This document shows, piece after piece, positions 42,659 through 51,626 of a DNA stretch of 64,000 bases. Under the pieces are notes generated by a model. The model saw only the letters and a list, made by a program, of their open reading frames with translations. It did no database searches and was not told the DNA's origin. Positions within the stretch are counted from its first letter, which is position 1. Each line of letters begins with the position of its first letter. This stretch comes from Protaetiibacter intestinalis. Its GTDB lineage: Bacteria; Actinomycetota; Actinomycetes; Actinomycetales; Microbacteriaceae. The stretch is from positions 2,046,001 to 2,110,000 of the forward strand of contig NZ_CP032630.1 in assembly GCF_003627075.1 (NCBI RefSeq), written 5' to 3'. The translations under genes were made by a program, and so were the position numbers.

Positions 42659-44137
42659 ATGAGCATCGTCTCCGAAACCGAGACCACCCCTGCGGCTGAC
42701 GCCCACATCCCCGAGCGTCCCCGCACCCTGGCCGAGAAGGTCTGGGACGCCCACGTCGTCGCCAAGGGCGAGAACGGCGAACCCGACCTCATCTACATCG
42801 ACCTGCACCTCGTGCACGAGGTCACGAGCCCGCAGGCCTTCGACGGCCTCCGCCAGGCCGGCCGCCCCGTGCGCCGCCCCGACCTGACGATCGCCACCGA
42901 GGACCACAACACCCCCACCCTCGCGATCGACCGGCCCATCGCCGACCTCACGAGCCGCACCCAGATCGACACGCTCCGCAGGAACGCCGAGGAGTTCGGC
43001 ATCCGCCTGCACTCGCTCGGCGACATCGAGCAGGGCATCGTGCACGTCGTCGGCCCGCAGCTCGGCCTCACGATGCCCGGCATCACGGTCGTCTGCGGCG
43101 ACAGCCACACGAGCACCCACGGTGCGTTCGGCGCGATGGCGTTCGGCATCGGCACCTCCGAGGTCGAGCACGTCATGGCCACCCAGACGCTGCCGCTCAA
43201 GCCCTTCAAGACGATGGCGATCACCGTCGAGGGCGAGCTGCGTCCCGGCGTCACCGCGAAGGACATCATCCTCGCCGTCATCGCCCAGATCGGCACCGGC
43301 GGCGGCCAGGGCTACGTGCTCGAGTACCGCGGCAGCGCCATCCGCTCGCTCTCCATGGAGGGCCGCATGACGATCTGCAACATGTCGATCGAGGCGGGCG
43401 CGCGCGCCGGCATGGTCGCCCCCGACCAGATCACCTTCGACTACGTCGAGGGCCGCCCGCATGCGCCGGCCGGTGCGGACTGGGACGCCGCGGTCGAGTA
43501 CTGGAAGACGCTCGGCACCGACGAGGGGGCCGTGTTCGACGCCGAGGTGTTCCTCGACGCGAACGAGCTCGAGCCCTTCGTCACGTGGGGCACCAACCCC
43601 GGGCAGGGCGTCTCGCTCTCCGACGTCGTGCCGAGCCCCGAGCAGTACACCGACCCCAACGACGTCACCGCGGCGCAGCGCGCGCTCGAGTACATGGACC
43701 TCGAGGCCGGCACCCCGATGAAGGACATCAAGGTCGACGCGGTGTTCATGGGCTCCTGCACCAACTCGCGCATCGAGGACCTGCGGGCCTTCGCCTCGAT
43801 CATCCAGGGCCGGAAGAAGGCGGACGGCGTGCGCGTCATGGTCGTGCCGGGATCTGCCCGGGTGCGCATCGAGGCCGAGGCCGAGGGCATCGACAAGATC
43901 GTCGAGGAGTTCGGCGCCGAATGGCGCTTCGCCGGCTGCTCGATGTGTCTCGGCATGAACCCCGACCAGCTCGCGCCGGGGGAGCGGTGCGCCTCCACCT
44001 CGAACCGCAACTTCGAGGGCCGGCAGGGCAAGGGCGGGCGCACGCACCTCGTGTCGCCGCTCGTCGCCGCCGCCACCGCCATCCGCGGCACCCTGTCGAG
44101 CCCGTGGGATCTGGCGCAGTCCGAGGGGGGGAACTGA
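42659..44137 (+). CDS. leuC: 3-isopropylmalate dehydratase large subunit LeuC
   Basis: 492-aa aconitase-family subunit. With LeuD it isomerises 2-isopropylmalate to 3-isopropylmalate in leucine synthesis. The 4Fe-4S ligands are visible as FMGSCTNSR and [26 protein letters not shown] and the [11 protein letters not shown] segment are also typical. The ATG follows GAAGGA by 8 nt. Upstream lies the leader-peptide attenuator, so expression should rise when charged leucyl-tRNA is short. leuD follows 2 bp after the stop. Confidence 0.97.
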   Translation: MSIVSETETTPAADAHIPERPRTLAEKVWDAHVVAKGENGEPDLIYIDLHLVHEVTSPQAFDGLRQAGRPVRRPDLTIATEDHNTPTLAIDRPIADLTSRTQIDTLRRNAEEFGIRLHSLGDIEQGIVHVVGPQLGLTMPGITVVCGDSHTSTHGAFGAMAFGIGTSEVEHVMATQTLPLKPFKTMAITVEGELRPGVTAKDIILAVIAQIGTGGGQGYVLEYRGSAIRSLSMEGRMTICNMSIEAGARAGMVAPDQITFDYVEGRPHAPAGADWDAAVEYWKTLGTDEGAVFDAEVFLDANELEPFVTWGTNPGQGVSLSDVVPSPEQYTDPNDVTAAQRALEYMDLEAGTPMKDIKVDAVFMGSCTNSRIEDLRAFASIIQGRKKADGVRVMVVPGSARVRIEAEAEGIDKIVEEFGAEWRFAGCSMCLGMNPDQLAPGERCASTSNRNFEGRQGKGGRTHLVSPLVAAATAIRGTLSSPWDLAQSEGGN

Positions 44138-44139
44138 CC

Positions 44140-44736
44140 ATGGAGAAGATCACCGTCATCGAGGGCGTCGCCGTGCCGTTCCGCCGCTCGAACGTCGACA
44201 CCGACCAGATCATCCCCGCGCAGTTCCTCAAGCGCGTCACCAAGACCGGCTTCGACGACGCCCTGTTCTACTCGTGGCGCCAGGACCCGGACTTCATCCT
44301 CAACCAGCCCGCCTACCAGGGCGCGAAGGTGCTCATCACGGGCCCCGACTTCGGCACCGGCTCGAGCCGCGAGCACGCGGTCTGGGCGCTGCGCGACTTC
44401 GGCTTCCGCGCGGTCATCTCGCCGCGGTTCGGCGACATCTTCCGCGGCAACTCAGGCAAGCAGGGGCTGCTCACCGGCACCATCCCCGAGGAGCAGATCG
44501 AGCAGCTCTGGGCCCGCATCGAGGCCGAACCGGGAATGGATGCCACCGTCGACCTGGTTGAACGCACGGTGAGCGTGGGCGAGCTCCGCTTCGGATTCGA
44601 CATCGACGATTACACTCGGTGGAGACTGCTGGAGGGGCTCGACGACATCGGGCTCACCCTGCGCGACGAAGCGCGGATCAGCGAGTTCGAGACCACCCGC
44701 GAGAGCTGGCGGCCCCGGACCCTCCCCGTCCGCTAG
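44140..44736 (+). CDS. leuD: 3-isopropylmalate dehydratase small subunit LeuD
   Basis: 198-aa swivel-domain subunit that completes the LeuCD active site. Motifs: [17 protein letters not shown] near the start and [17 protein letters not shown] in the middle. The ATG is preceded by GGGGGG-rich sequence 2 bp after the leuC stop, so the two are co-translated. Confidence 0.97.
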   Translation: MEKITVIEGVAVPFRRSNVDTDQIIPAQFLKRVTKTGFDDALFYSWRQDPDFILNQPAYQGAKVLITGPDFGTGSSREHAVWALRDFGFRAVISPRFGDIFRGNSGKQGLLTGTIPEEQIEQLWARIEAEPGMDATVDLVERTVSVGELRFGFDIDDYTRWRLLEGLDDIGLTLRDEARISEFETTRESWRPRTLPVR

Positions 44737-44771
44737 CCCCACCGGGCATCAGGCAAGGCAATAGGTAGCAA

Positions 44772-46148
44772 GTGGTGGATTCTGTCGCGACGAATCTCGC
44801 GCGTGACGCCCAGAAGGCGGGAGCGCGCGTGGGTCTGACGGCCGACCGGATCGTGGTCGACGGCGGCAAGCCGCTCGTCGGCCGGATCGAGGTGCGCGGG
44901 GCCAAGAACCTCGCCACCAAGGCGATGGTGGCGGCGCTCCTCGGCGACAGCCCGAGCCTGCTGCAGAACGTGCCCGAGATCAGCGACGTGCACGTCGTCA
45001 CGCGCATGCTCGACGCCTACGGCGTCGCCGTCACGAGCCCTGCCGAGGGCGAGCTGCTGCTCGACCCGTCGAACGTCGAGAAGGCGCACTTCGCCCAGAT
45101 CGACGCGCTCGCGGGCTCCAGCCGCATCCCGATCCTGTTCTGCGGGCCGCTGCTGCACCGCCTCGGCGAGGCGCTCATCCCCGACCTCGGCGGCTGCCGC
45201 ATCGGCGACCGGCCGATCGACTTCCACATGGATGCACTGCGCGCGTTCGGGGCGATCGTCGACAAGAGCTACGAGGGCATCCGGATCACGGCCCCCGACG
45301 GCTTGCGCGGCGCGAACATCGAGCTGCCGTATCCGAGCGTCGGCGCCACCGAGCAGGTGCTGCTCACGGCGGTGCGCGCCGAGGGCGTCACCGAGCTCAA
45401 GAACGCGGCGATCGAGCCCGAGATCATGGACCTCATCGCGATCCTGCAGAAGATGGGCGCGATCATCTCGGTCGAGCCGAACCGCACGATCTTCATCGAG
45501 GGCGTCGAGACCCTGCAGGGCTACACGCACCGCGCGATCTTCGACCGCAACGAGGCCGCCAGCTGGGCCTCGGCCGCGCTCGCGACCGACGGCGACGTGT
45601 TCGTCGGCGGCGCGAAGCAGCAGGAGCTCATGACGTTCCTCAACATCTTCCGCAAGGCGGGCGGCGGCTTCGACATCCAGGAGGACGGCATCCGCTTCTT
45701 CCGCGCGGGCGAGCTGAAGCCCGTCGTCGTCGAGACGGATGTGCACCCCGGTTTCATGACCGACTGGCAGCAGCCGCTCATCGTCGCGCTGACCCAGGCC
45801 GACGGCGTCTCGGTCGTGCGCGAGACGGTCTACGAGAACCGCTTCGGCTTCACGAACGCGCTCGTCGAGATGGGCGCCGAGATCGTCGTGCACCGGGACG
45901 GCTACGACTCGCCCGACTGGCGCGTGCCGCGCCGCCCGCTCGAGCAGGTGGCGGTGATCACCGGCCCGTCGCAGCTGCACGGGGCCGACGTCAACGTGCC
46001 CGACCTGCGCGGCGGCTTCAGCTACCTCATCGCCGCTCTCACGGCGCAGGGACGCTCGACGATCACCAACGTCGGCATCATCAGCCGCGGCTACGAGCGC
46101 TTCGTGGAGAAGCTCGAGCAGCTCGGCGCCGAGTTCACGCTCGGCTGA
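44772..46148 (+). CDS. murA: UDP-N-acetylglucosamine 1-carboxyvinyltransferase MurA
   Basis: First committed step of peptidoglycan synthesis: enolpyruvyl transfer to UDP-GlcNAc. 458 aa, with a 15-20 residue N-terminal extension relative to many MurA. Substrate-loop GAKNLATKAMVAALL. The catalytic Cys is present in DLGGCRIGDRPIDFH (fosfomycin-sensitive type). FDRNEAASWASAAL and RGGFSYLIAALTAQG are also seen. The start may be either of two adjacent GTGs (44772 or 44775); a TAGGTA box lies just upstream with no Shine-Dalgarno sequence. The stop overlaps the next ATG (TGATG), beginning a murA-plsC-gpsA-ddl run. Confidence 0.94.
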   Translation: MVDSVATNLARDAQKAGARVGLTADRIVVDGGKPLVGRIEVRGAKNLATKAMVAALLGDSPSLLQNVPEISDVHVVTRMLDAYGVAVTSPAEGELLLDPSNVEKAHFAQIDALAGSSRIPILFCGPLLHRLGEALIPDLGGCRIGDRPIDFHMDALRAFGAIVDKSYEGIRITAPDGLRGANIELPYPSVGATEQVLLTAVRAEGVTELKNAAIEPEIMDLIAILQKMGAIISVEPNRTIFIEGVETLQGYTHRAIFDRNEAASWASAALATDGDVFVGGAKQQELMTFLNIFRKAGGGFDIQEDGIRFFRAGELKPVVVETDVHPGFMTDWQQPLIVALTQADGVSVVRETVYENRFGFTNALVEMGAEIVVHRDGYDSPDWRVPRRPLEQVAVITGPSQLHGADVNVPDLRGGFSYLIAALTAQGRSTITNVGIISRGYERFVEKLEQLGAEFTLG

Positions 46149-46927
46149 TGGCGGGGAAGCCCCCGCGGCGCAGGCGGGAGAAGACCTTCGGCTGGCGTGT
46201 GATCGCGGCGATCCTCATCCCGCCGCTGCTGTTCCTGGCGCGCTACCGCATCCGCCACCCGGAGCGGCTGCCGAAGCAGGGCGCGTTCGTGCTCTCGCCC
46301 AACCACTACTCGAACCTCGACCCGGTGACCACGGGCTACATCGTCTGGAAGCTCGGCCGGGTGCCGCGGTTCCTCGCCAAGGCGAGCGTCTTCCGGGTGC
46401 CGGTGATCGGCCGGATCCTGCGGGCGACCGGCCAGATCCCCGTCGAACGCGCCGACCGCGGGCAGGGGCGCGAGTCGCTCGCCGCGGCCGCGAACCTCGT
46501 CGACGACGGGCTCGCCGTCATCATCTACCCCGAGGGCACCCTCACCCGGGAGCCCGACCTCTGGCCCATGCGCGGCAAGTCGGGCGCGGTGCGGATGGCG
46601 CTCGAGCACGACGTGCCGCTCATCCCCATGGCGCACTGGGGCGTGCAGCAGATCCTGCCGCGCTACTCCAAGAAGGTCAGCCTCTTCCCGCGCAAGACGA
46701 TCGACGCGATCATCGGCGAGCCCGTCGACCTCGACCGCTGGCGGGGGAGGCCGGTCGACGCGGCGCTGCTCGCCGAGGCGACGGAGGCCGTGATGGCGGC
46801 GATCACCGCCCTGCTCGAGGAGCTGCGCGGCGAGACCGCGCCGCTCGAGCGCTGGGATCCGGCACGGCACGGCCAGAGCGAGGTGGGCCGGTTCGACGCC
46901 TCGCCGTCCTCCGGTGCGGGAGAATGA
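46148..46927 (+). CDS. plsC: 1-acyl-sn-glycerol-3-phosphate acyltransferase (PlsC-like)
   Basis: 259-aa membrane-associated acyltransferase of phospholipid synthesis. The catalytic NHxxxxD box is SPNHYSNLDPVTTG; the PEGT box is IIYPEGTLTREPDLWPMRGKSG. A single N-terminal hydrophobic segment (VIAAILIPPLLFL) anchors it. Coupled to murA by TGATG and followed 4 bp later by gpsA, which makes the glycerol-3-phosphate used by this pathway. Confidence 0.88.
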   Translation: MAGKPPRRRREKTFGWRVIAAILIPPLLFLARYRIRHPERLPKQGAFVLSPNHYSNLDPVTTGYIVWKLGRVPRFLAKASVFRVPVIGRILRATGQIPVERADRGQGRESLAAAANLVDDGLAVIIYPEGTLTREPDLWPMRGKSGAVRMALEHDVPLIPMAHWGVQQILPRYSKKVSLFPRKTIDAIIGEPVDLDRWRGRPVDAALLAEATEAVMAAITALLEELRGETAPLERWDPARHGQSEVGRFDASPSSGAGE

Positions 46928-46931
46928 TCCC

Positions 46932-47954
46932 GTGACCGTCGACGCCGCCGAGCCCCGCCGGGTCGCCGTGCTCGGCGCCGGCTCCTGGGGGACCACCTTC
47001 GCGAAGATCCTCGCCGACGGCGGGTCGCGGGTGGCGCTGTGGGCGCGACGCCCTGAGCTCGCCCGCGAGATCACCCAGTCGCACCGCAACTCCGACTACC
47101 TCCCCGGCATCAACCTGCCCCTCGGCCTCGCCTCCTCGAGCCGCCTGCCCGAGGTGCTCGAGGGCGCCCAGCAGGTCTACCTCTCGGTGCCGAGCCAGTC
47201 GCTGCGCGAGAACCTGCGCATCGTGCGCGAACTCATCCCCGACGGCGCGCCCGTCGTCTCGCTCATGAAGGGCGTCGAGAAGGGCACCGGCGACCGGATG
47301 AGCGAGGTGATCGCGCAGGAGCTCGGCGTGGGGCCCGAGCGCATCGCGGTCGTCTCGGGCCCGAACCTGGCCCTCGAGATCGCCAAGGAGCAGCCGACGG
47401 CGGCCGTCGTCTCCTCGGCGAGCCTCGACACGGCATCCGCGGTCGCCCGGGTGGCGAGCAACCCCTACTTCCGGTCGTTCGTCAACACCGACGTCATCGG
47501 CACCGAGTTCGGCGGCGTGCTGAAGAACCTCATCGCGGTCGCGATCGGCATCGTCGACGGCGTGGGCTATGGCGAGAACACCAAGGCGTCGATCATCACC
47601 CGCGGGCTCGTCGAGATGACGGACTTCGCGGTCGCCTTCGGCGCGCGGCCCGAGACCCTCGCGGGGCTCGCGGGGCTCGGCGACCTCATCGCCACGTGCG
47701 AGTCGTCGCTGTCGCGCAACAACACGGCGGGTCGCCTCCTCGGCCAGGGCTACGCCTACCAGGAGGTCATCGCCCAGATGAACCAGACCGCGGAGGGGCT
47801 GTCGTCGGTGGCTCCGGTGCTCGAGCTCGCCGCGAGCGTCGGGGTCGAGATGCCGATCGTGAGCCAGGTGGCCGAGGTGCTGGCCGGTACGCTGGAGCCG
47901 CGGGACATCGCCCCGCATCTCACGACCGACACCGACGTGCCGCAGGGCGAATGA
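46932..47954 (+). CDS. gpsA: Glycerol-3-phosphate dehydrogenase [NAD(P)+] GpsA
   Basis: Reduces dihydroxyacetone phosphate to sn-glycerol-3-phosphate for phospholipids. 340 aa; Rossmann motif VAVLGAGSWGTTFAKIL, then SLMKGVEKGTGDRMSE, the catalytic-lysine region GVLKNLIAVAIGIVDG, and NNTAGRLLGQGY. The GTG at 46932 follows GGGAGA at good distance; a start further upstream would overlap plsC. Confidence 0.95.
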   Translation: MTVDAAEPRRVAVLGAGSWGTTFAKILADGGSRVALWARRPELAREITQSHRNSDYLPGINLPLGLASSSRLPEVLEGAQQVYLSVPSQSLRENLRIVRELIPDGAPVVSLMKGVEKGTGDRMSEVIAQELGVGPERIAVVSGPNLALEIAKEQPTAAVVSSASLDTASAVARVASNPYFRSFVNTDVIGTEFGGVLKNLIAVAIGIVDGVGYGENTKASIITRGLVEMTDFAVAFGARPETLAGLAGLGDLIATCESSLSRNNTAGRLLGQGYAYQEVIAQMNQTAEGLSSVAPVLELAASVGVEMPIVSQVAEVLAGTLEPRDIAPHLTTDTDVPQGE

Positions 47955-47982
47955 CCCGCGCAGTCCCGAACCCGGAGGCCGC

Positions 47983-49065
47983 ATGATCCGCGTCGCCCTG
48001 CTGTTCGGCGGACGCTCGAGCGAGCACGGCATCTCGTGCGTGACCGCCGCGGGCGTGCTGTCGGCGCTCGACCGGGAGCGGTTCGAGGTGGTGCCGATCG
48101 GCATCACGCGCGACGGCGCCTGGACGCTTCAGCCGGACGACCCGGAGCTGTTCGGCCTGCGCGCGGAGCTGCCCACCGTGCTCGACAACGGATCGCGTGT
48201 GCGGCTTCCCGAGTCGGCGGCCTCGCGCGAGTTCACCCTCGTGCACGCCGACGGCTCGGTCTCGTCGCTCGGCGAGATCGACGTGTGCTTCCCGATCCTG
48301 CACGGCCGCTTCGGCGAGGACGGCACCGTGCAGGGTGCGCTCGAGCTGCTCGGCCTGCCGTACGTCGGCAACGGGGTGCTCGCCTCGGCGCTCGCGATGG
48401 ACAAGCACATGACGAAGACCGTGCTCGCCGCCGTCGGCATCGAGGTGGCGCCCTGGGTGGCCCTCACCCCGCACGGCTGGCGCGACGACCGCGCGTCGCT
48501 CGAGGACCGCATCCGCGCGCTCGGGCTGCCCGTGTTCGTGAAGCCCTCGCGTGCGGGCTCCTCGGTGGGCGTCACGAAGGTGACCGACTGGTCGCAGCTC
48601 GAGATCGCCGTCGACATCGCCTTCGCCGAGGACACGACCGTGCTCGTCGAGGCGGCGATCGCCGGCCGCGAGGTCGAGTGCGCGGTGCTCGAGGGCCGGG
48701 CGAGCGCGAGCCCGCGGGTGAGCGTCGCGGGCGAGATCGTCGTCACGGGTCGGGACTTCTACGACTTCGAGGCCAAGTACCTCGACCCCGACGCGGCCGA
48801 GCTCATCTGCCCCGCACCACTCGATGCGGGCGAGCTCGGCGAGATGCAGCGCATCGCCGCCGAGGCGTTCACGGCGATCGGCGGCGCGGGGCTCGCGCGC
48901 GTCGACTTCTTCCTCACCGAGCACGGCTTCGTCGTCAACGAGATCAACACGATGCCCGGCTTCACGCCGATCTCGATGTTCCCGAGCTGCTGGCAGGCCT
49001 CCGGGCTGTCGTATCCGGAGCTCATCACCGAGCTCGTCGAGCTGGGGCTCGCGGCGAGCCGCTGA
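47983..49065 (+). CDS. ddl: D-alanine--D-alanine ligase
   Basis: ATP-grasp enzyme of peptidoglycan precursor synthesis, 360 aa. Motifs: LFGGRSSEHGISCVTA at the N-terminus, FPILHGRFGEDGTVQGALELLGLPYVGNG, the ATP-binding FVKPSRAGSSVGVTKV, REVECAVLEG, and the metal-binding VNEINTMPGFTPISMFP. ATG preceded by GGAGG. Last gene of the murA-plsC-gpsA-ddl run; converges on the DUF3515 gene 12 bp away. Confidence 0.96.
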   Translation: MIRVALLFGGRSSEHGISCVTAAGVLSALDRERFEVVPIGITRDGAWTLQPDDPELFGLRAELPTVLDNGSRVRLPESAASREFTLVHADGSVSSLGEIDVCFPILHGRFGEDGTVQGALELLGLPYVGNGVLASALAMDKHMTKTVLAAVGIEVAPWVALTPHGWRDDRASLEDRIRALGLPVFVKPSRAGSSVGVTKVTDWSQLEIAVDIAFAEDTTVLVEAAIAGREVECAVLEGRASASPRVSVAGEIVVTGRDFYDFEAKYLDPDAAELICPAPLDAGELGEMQRIAAEAFTAIGGAGLARVDFFLTEHGFVVNEINTMPGFTPISMFPSCWQASGLSYPELITELVELGLAASR

Positions 49066-49077
49066 CACCGGCGGGTG

Positions 49078-49581
49078 TCAGCCGCCCAGCCCCGAGTCGG
49101 AATCGATGATGTCGGCGTCGTCGAGGTCGGTGCACTCGTGGCCGTTCGGGGTCGTGTAGGAGACCGCCCGCTGCAGATCCATGAGCACGGGCGTCGAGCC
49201 GACCTTCTCGGTGTCGATCACGACGTCCACCGCCGGCTCGCGGCCGTAGCTGGTGAGGATGTAGCTCGGGGCGTCGTCGCCGTCGACGAGCCAGAAGATG
49301 CCGTCGATCTCGATGCAGCGCGTCGTGGAGGCGCTCGGCACCTCGACGCCGCAGTACAGCAGCACCGAGACCGGGTCGCCCCAGGCGCCCGTGGCCTGCG
49401 CGTTCGTCTGCCGGCGCTGCTGGTCGCCGACGGTGTCGGGCAGACGCACGATGACGTCCGCGCATCCGGGGTTGTTGGCGTCGTCGGCCGGATCCATCGC
49501 GACGATCGGCGTGCAGCCCGAGAGGGATGCGGCGAGCGCCACCGCGACGGCGGCGGCGACGGGGACTCGGGCGATGCGCAT
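49078..49581 (-). CDS. DUF3515-family lipoprotein
   Basis: 167-aa lipoprotein (lipobox LSGC at about residue 23) of the DUF3515 family, which is conserved beside ddl and thiL in actinobacteria and has no known function. Features include NPGCADVIVRLPDTVG and a CGV-x-VPSASTTRCIEIDGIFWL pair of cysteines. The ATG lies 7 nt from a TAGCCT box that overlaps the thiL promoter. Confidence 0.88.
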   Translation of the reverse strand: MRIARVPVAAAVAVALAASLSGCTPIVAMDPADDANNPGCADVIVRLPDTVGDQQRRQTNAQATGAWGDPVSVLLYCGVEVPSASTTRCIEIDGIFWLVDGDDAPSYILTSYGREPAVDVVIDTEKVGSTPVLMDLQRAVSYTTPNGHECTDLDDADIIDSDSGLGG

Positions 49582-49588
49582 CGCATCC

Positions 49589-49598
49589 AGGCTAGCCT
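49589..49598. promoter_or_regulatory. Overlapping divergent -10 boxes of DUF3515 and thiL
   Basis: AGGCTAGCCT is a perfect palindrome in which the minus strand reads TAGCCT (49589-49594; 7 nt to the DUF3515 ATG) and the plus strand reads TAGCCT (49593-49598; 6 nt to the thiL GTG). The two -10 boxes share bases, so only one polymerase could open the site at a time. Confidence 0.65.
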
Positions 49599-49604
49599 GG
49601 CGCG

Positions 49605-50588
49605 GTGAGCGCGCCCGACGAGACCCTCGGCTCCCTCGGCGAGGGCGCCGTGCTGGGGCGCATCTTCCCGCGGCTGCCGGATGCGGCATCCGCCCTGGTG
49701 GGACCGGGAGACGACGCGGCGGTGGTCGCGGCGCCCGATGGCCGCTTCGTCGTGACGACCGACACGCTCGTGCACGGTCCGGACTTCCGGCTCGCGTGGT
49801 CGAGCGCGCACCAGCTCGGCTGGAAGTCGGCGGCCGTGAACCTCGCCGACGTCGCCGCCATGGGGGCACGGCCGACGGCGCTCGTCGTGGCCCTCGTCGC
49901 ACCCGCCGCGACGCCCGTCGCCTGGCTCGAGGAGTTCGCCGACGGGCTGCGCGAGGGGTGCGCCGCGCTCGCGCCCGGCTGCGGGGTGGTCGGCGGCGAC
50001 CTTTCGGTCTCGGACACGCTGACCGTCGCCGTCACGGCGTTCGGCGACCTCGAGGGCCGGGCCCCCGTGCTCCGCTCCGGAGCCCGCGCGGGGGATGCCG
50101 TGGCGGTGTGCGGAGAGCTGGGGCTCGCGGGGGAGGGCATCGCGCTGCTGTTCGCGCGGGCCGTCGACACCGGCGGCGCCCCGGATGCCGTGCTCGCGCG
50201 GGCGCTCCGCCCCGAGTTCGACCGCGTGCTCGACGCACAGCTGACGCCCTCGCCGCCCGTCGAGGCCGGCGCGCGGGCCGCGCTCGCGGGGGCGACCGCG
50301 ATGCTCGACGTGAGCGACGGGCTCGCGCTCGACGCGCGGCGGATCGCCGCGGCGTCCGGGGTCGTGCTCGACCTGGACTCGGCCGCCGTCGGCTCGCGCA
50401 CGGCGCTCACCGGCGGCGAGGACCACGCTCTGCTCGCGACGTTCCCGGCCGACGCGCCCCTGCCCTCCGGGTTCCGCCGGATCGGCACGGTGCGGGCGGG
50501 CGAGGCGGCGCTGCACGTCGACGGCCGCCCCTTCGACGCGCGCGGCGGCTGGGACCCCTACGCCGACTGGGACGGCGGGGTCGGCTGA
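49605..50588 (+). CDS. thiL: Thiamine-monophosphate kinase ThiL
   Basis: Phosphorylates thiamine monophosphate to thiamine pyrophosphate. 327 aa, AIR-synthase/ThiL fold: VGPGDDAAVV, TTDTLVHGPDFR, KSAAVNLADVAAMGARP, VVGGDLSVSDT, AMLDVSDGLALDARRIA, GGEDHALLATF. GTG start, leaderless type. Its last 31 bp overlap the convergent rsmD gene. Confidence 0.95.
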   Translation: MSAPDETLGSLGEGAVLGRIFPRLPDAASALVGPGDDAAVVAAPDGRFVVTTDTLVHGPDFRLAWSSAHQLGWKSAAVNLADVAAMGARPTALVVALVAPAATPVAWLEEFADGLREGCAALAPGCGVVGGDLSVSDTLTVAVTAFGDLEGRAPVLRSGARAGDAVAVCGELGLAGEGIALLFARAVDTGGAPDAVLARALRPEFDRVLDAQLTPSPPVEAGARAALAGATAMLDVSDGLALDARRIAAASGVVLDLDSAAVGSRTALTGGEDHALLATFPADAPLPSGFRRIGTVRAGEAALHVDGRPFDARGGWDPYADWDGGVG

Positions 50589-51157
50589 GCCGACTGCGGG
50601 GAGAGCCAGAAGACCGCGGTCTCGCCGTAGGCGGTGCGCCGGTCGAGGGAGAGCCCGGCGGGCCAGGCCGGCTCCGGGTCGCGCGCCGAACGCTCGACCA
50701 CGATCACGGCATCCGGGGCGACGCGCGGGGCCAGCAGCAGCAGGTCGTCGACGAGCTCGGCCCCCGTGAGGTCGTAGGGCGGGTCGAGGAACACGAGATC
50801 CCAGCCGCCCGCGGCCGCCGCCAGGAACGACTGCACCGGCTGCACGACCGCGCGGATGCGGGGGGTCGCGTCGGCGGGGGCCGCGCGCCCCACGCGCTCC
50901 GCGTTCCGGCGCGAGACGACCGCGGCATCCCGCGAATGGTCGACGAGCGTGATCTCGGCCGCGCCGCGCGACGCGGCCTCGAGGCCGAGCGCACCCGAAC
51001 CGGCGTACAGGTCGAGCACGCGCGCCCCCGCGACGAGCCCCCGCGCGTCGAGCGCCGAGAAGATCGCCTCGCGCACCCGGTCGCTCGTCGGACGCGTGCC
51101 GACCTTCGGCACCGTCAGGGCGAGCGAGCCGGCGTATCCGGCGATGATGCGCGTCAC
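50558..51157 (-). CDS. rsmD: 16S rRNA (guanine966-N2)-methyltransferase RsmD
   Basis: 199 aa: TRPTSDRVREAIFSAL, SAM site VLDLYAGSGALGLEAASRGA, catalytic DPPY in LVFLDPPYDLTGAEL. The C-terminus has a short Pro/Gln/Ser tail encoded inside the thiL overlap. GTG start with TACCCT 6 nt upstream. recG and coaD, frequent neighbours of rsmD in actinobacteria, lie 1.4-3.6 kb downstream. Confidence 0.94.
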   Translation of the reverse strand: MTRIIAGYAGSLALTVPKVGTRPTSDRVREAIFSALDARGLVAGARVLDLYAGSGALGLEAASRGAAEITLVDHSRDAAVVSRRNAERVGRAAPADATPRIRAVVQPVQSFLAAAAGGWDLVFLDPPYDLTGAELVDDLLLLAPRVAPDAVIVVERSARDPEPAWPAGLSLDRRTAYGETAVFWLSPQSAQPTPPSQSA

Positions 51158-51163
51158 CCGCTC

Positions 51164-51169
51164 AGGGTA
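51164..51169 (-). promoter_or_regulatory. Leaderless-type -10 (TACCCT) for rsmD
   Basis: Read on the minus strand, 6 nt before the rsmD GTG. Confidence 0.55.
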
Positions 51170-51187
51170 GCGAAAGCGCGACGGCGG

Positions 51188-51532
51188 TCACGCGTCGATC
51201 TGGTCACGGCGGGCGGCCACGAGCGCCCCCAGGGTCGCATCGGGCAGCGGCGCGTCGATCGGCACGCGGATGGTGCCCTTCGCGTGGTCGACCCCGTCGA
51301 GCAGCCCCGCGATCGCCTCGATGGCGGCCGGGCTGAAGGGGTAGATGCCCACGTGCGCCTTCGCCCGCATGACCGAGAGCAGCGGCTTGCCCCGGTAGAC
51401 GAGCGCCGCCATCCCGTAGCCGGTGCCCTGCTCCGCCTCCGGCACCGTCTGCCGCGCCACCTCGTAGAGGTGCGCGACGGTCGCCCGTGCCGGTTCGTCG
51501 AGGTCGGCCAGGTAGTCGTCGACGGTTCCCAT
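51188..51532 (-). CDS. DUF1801-family protein
   Basis: 114-aa YdhG/CyaY-like DUF1801 protein (VDDYLADLDEPARATVAHLYEV, GYGMAALVYRGKPLLSVMRAKAHVGIYPFSPAAIEA). The family is small, cytoplasmic and uncharacterised, and often chosen as an accessory gene. The start is the ATG of MGTVDDY. Reading further upstream gives low-complexity sequence that overlaps the divergent gene. Confidence 0.85.
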   Translation of the reverse strand: MGTVDDYLADLDEPARATVAHLYEVARQTVPEAEQGTGYGMAALVYRGKPLLSVMRAKAHVGIYPFSPAAIEAIAGLLDGVDHAKGTIRVPIDAPLPDATLGALVAARRDQIDA

Positions 51533-51626
51533 GCCGCGATCCTCGCACCCCGCGCCGTCCGGCAACAGGCCGGGGATGCGCGACTGGCCGGGGCGGTTCG
51601 CGCCGTCGGCGTGCCACGATGCCGCC

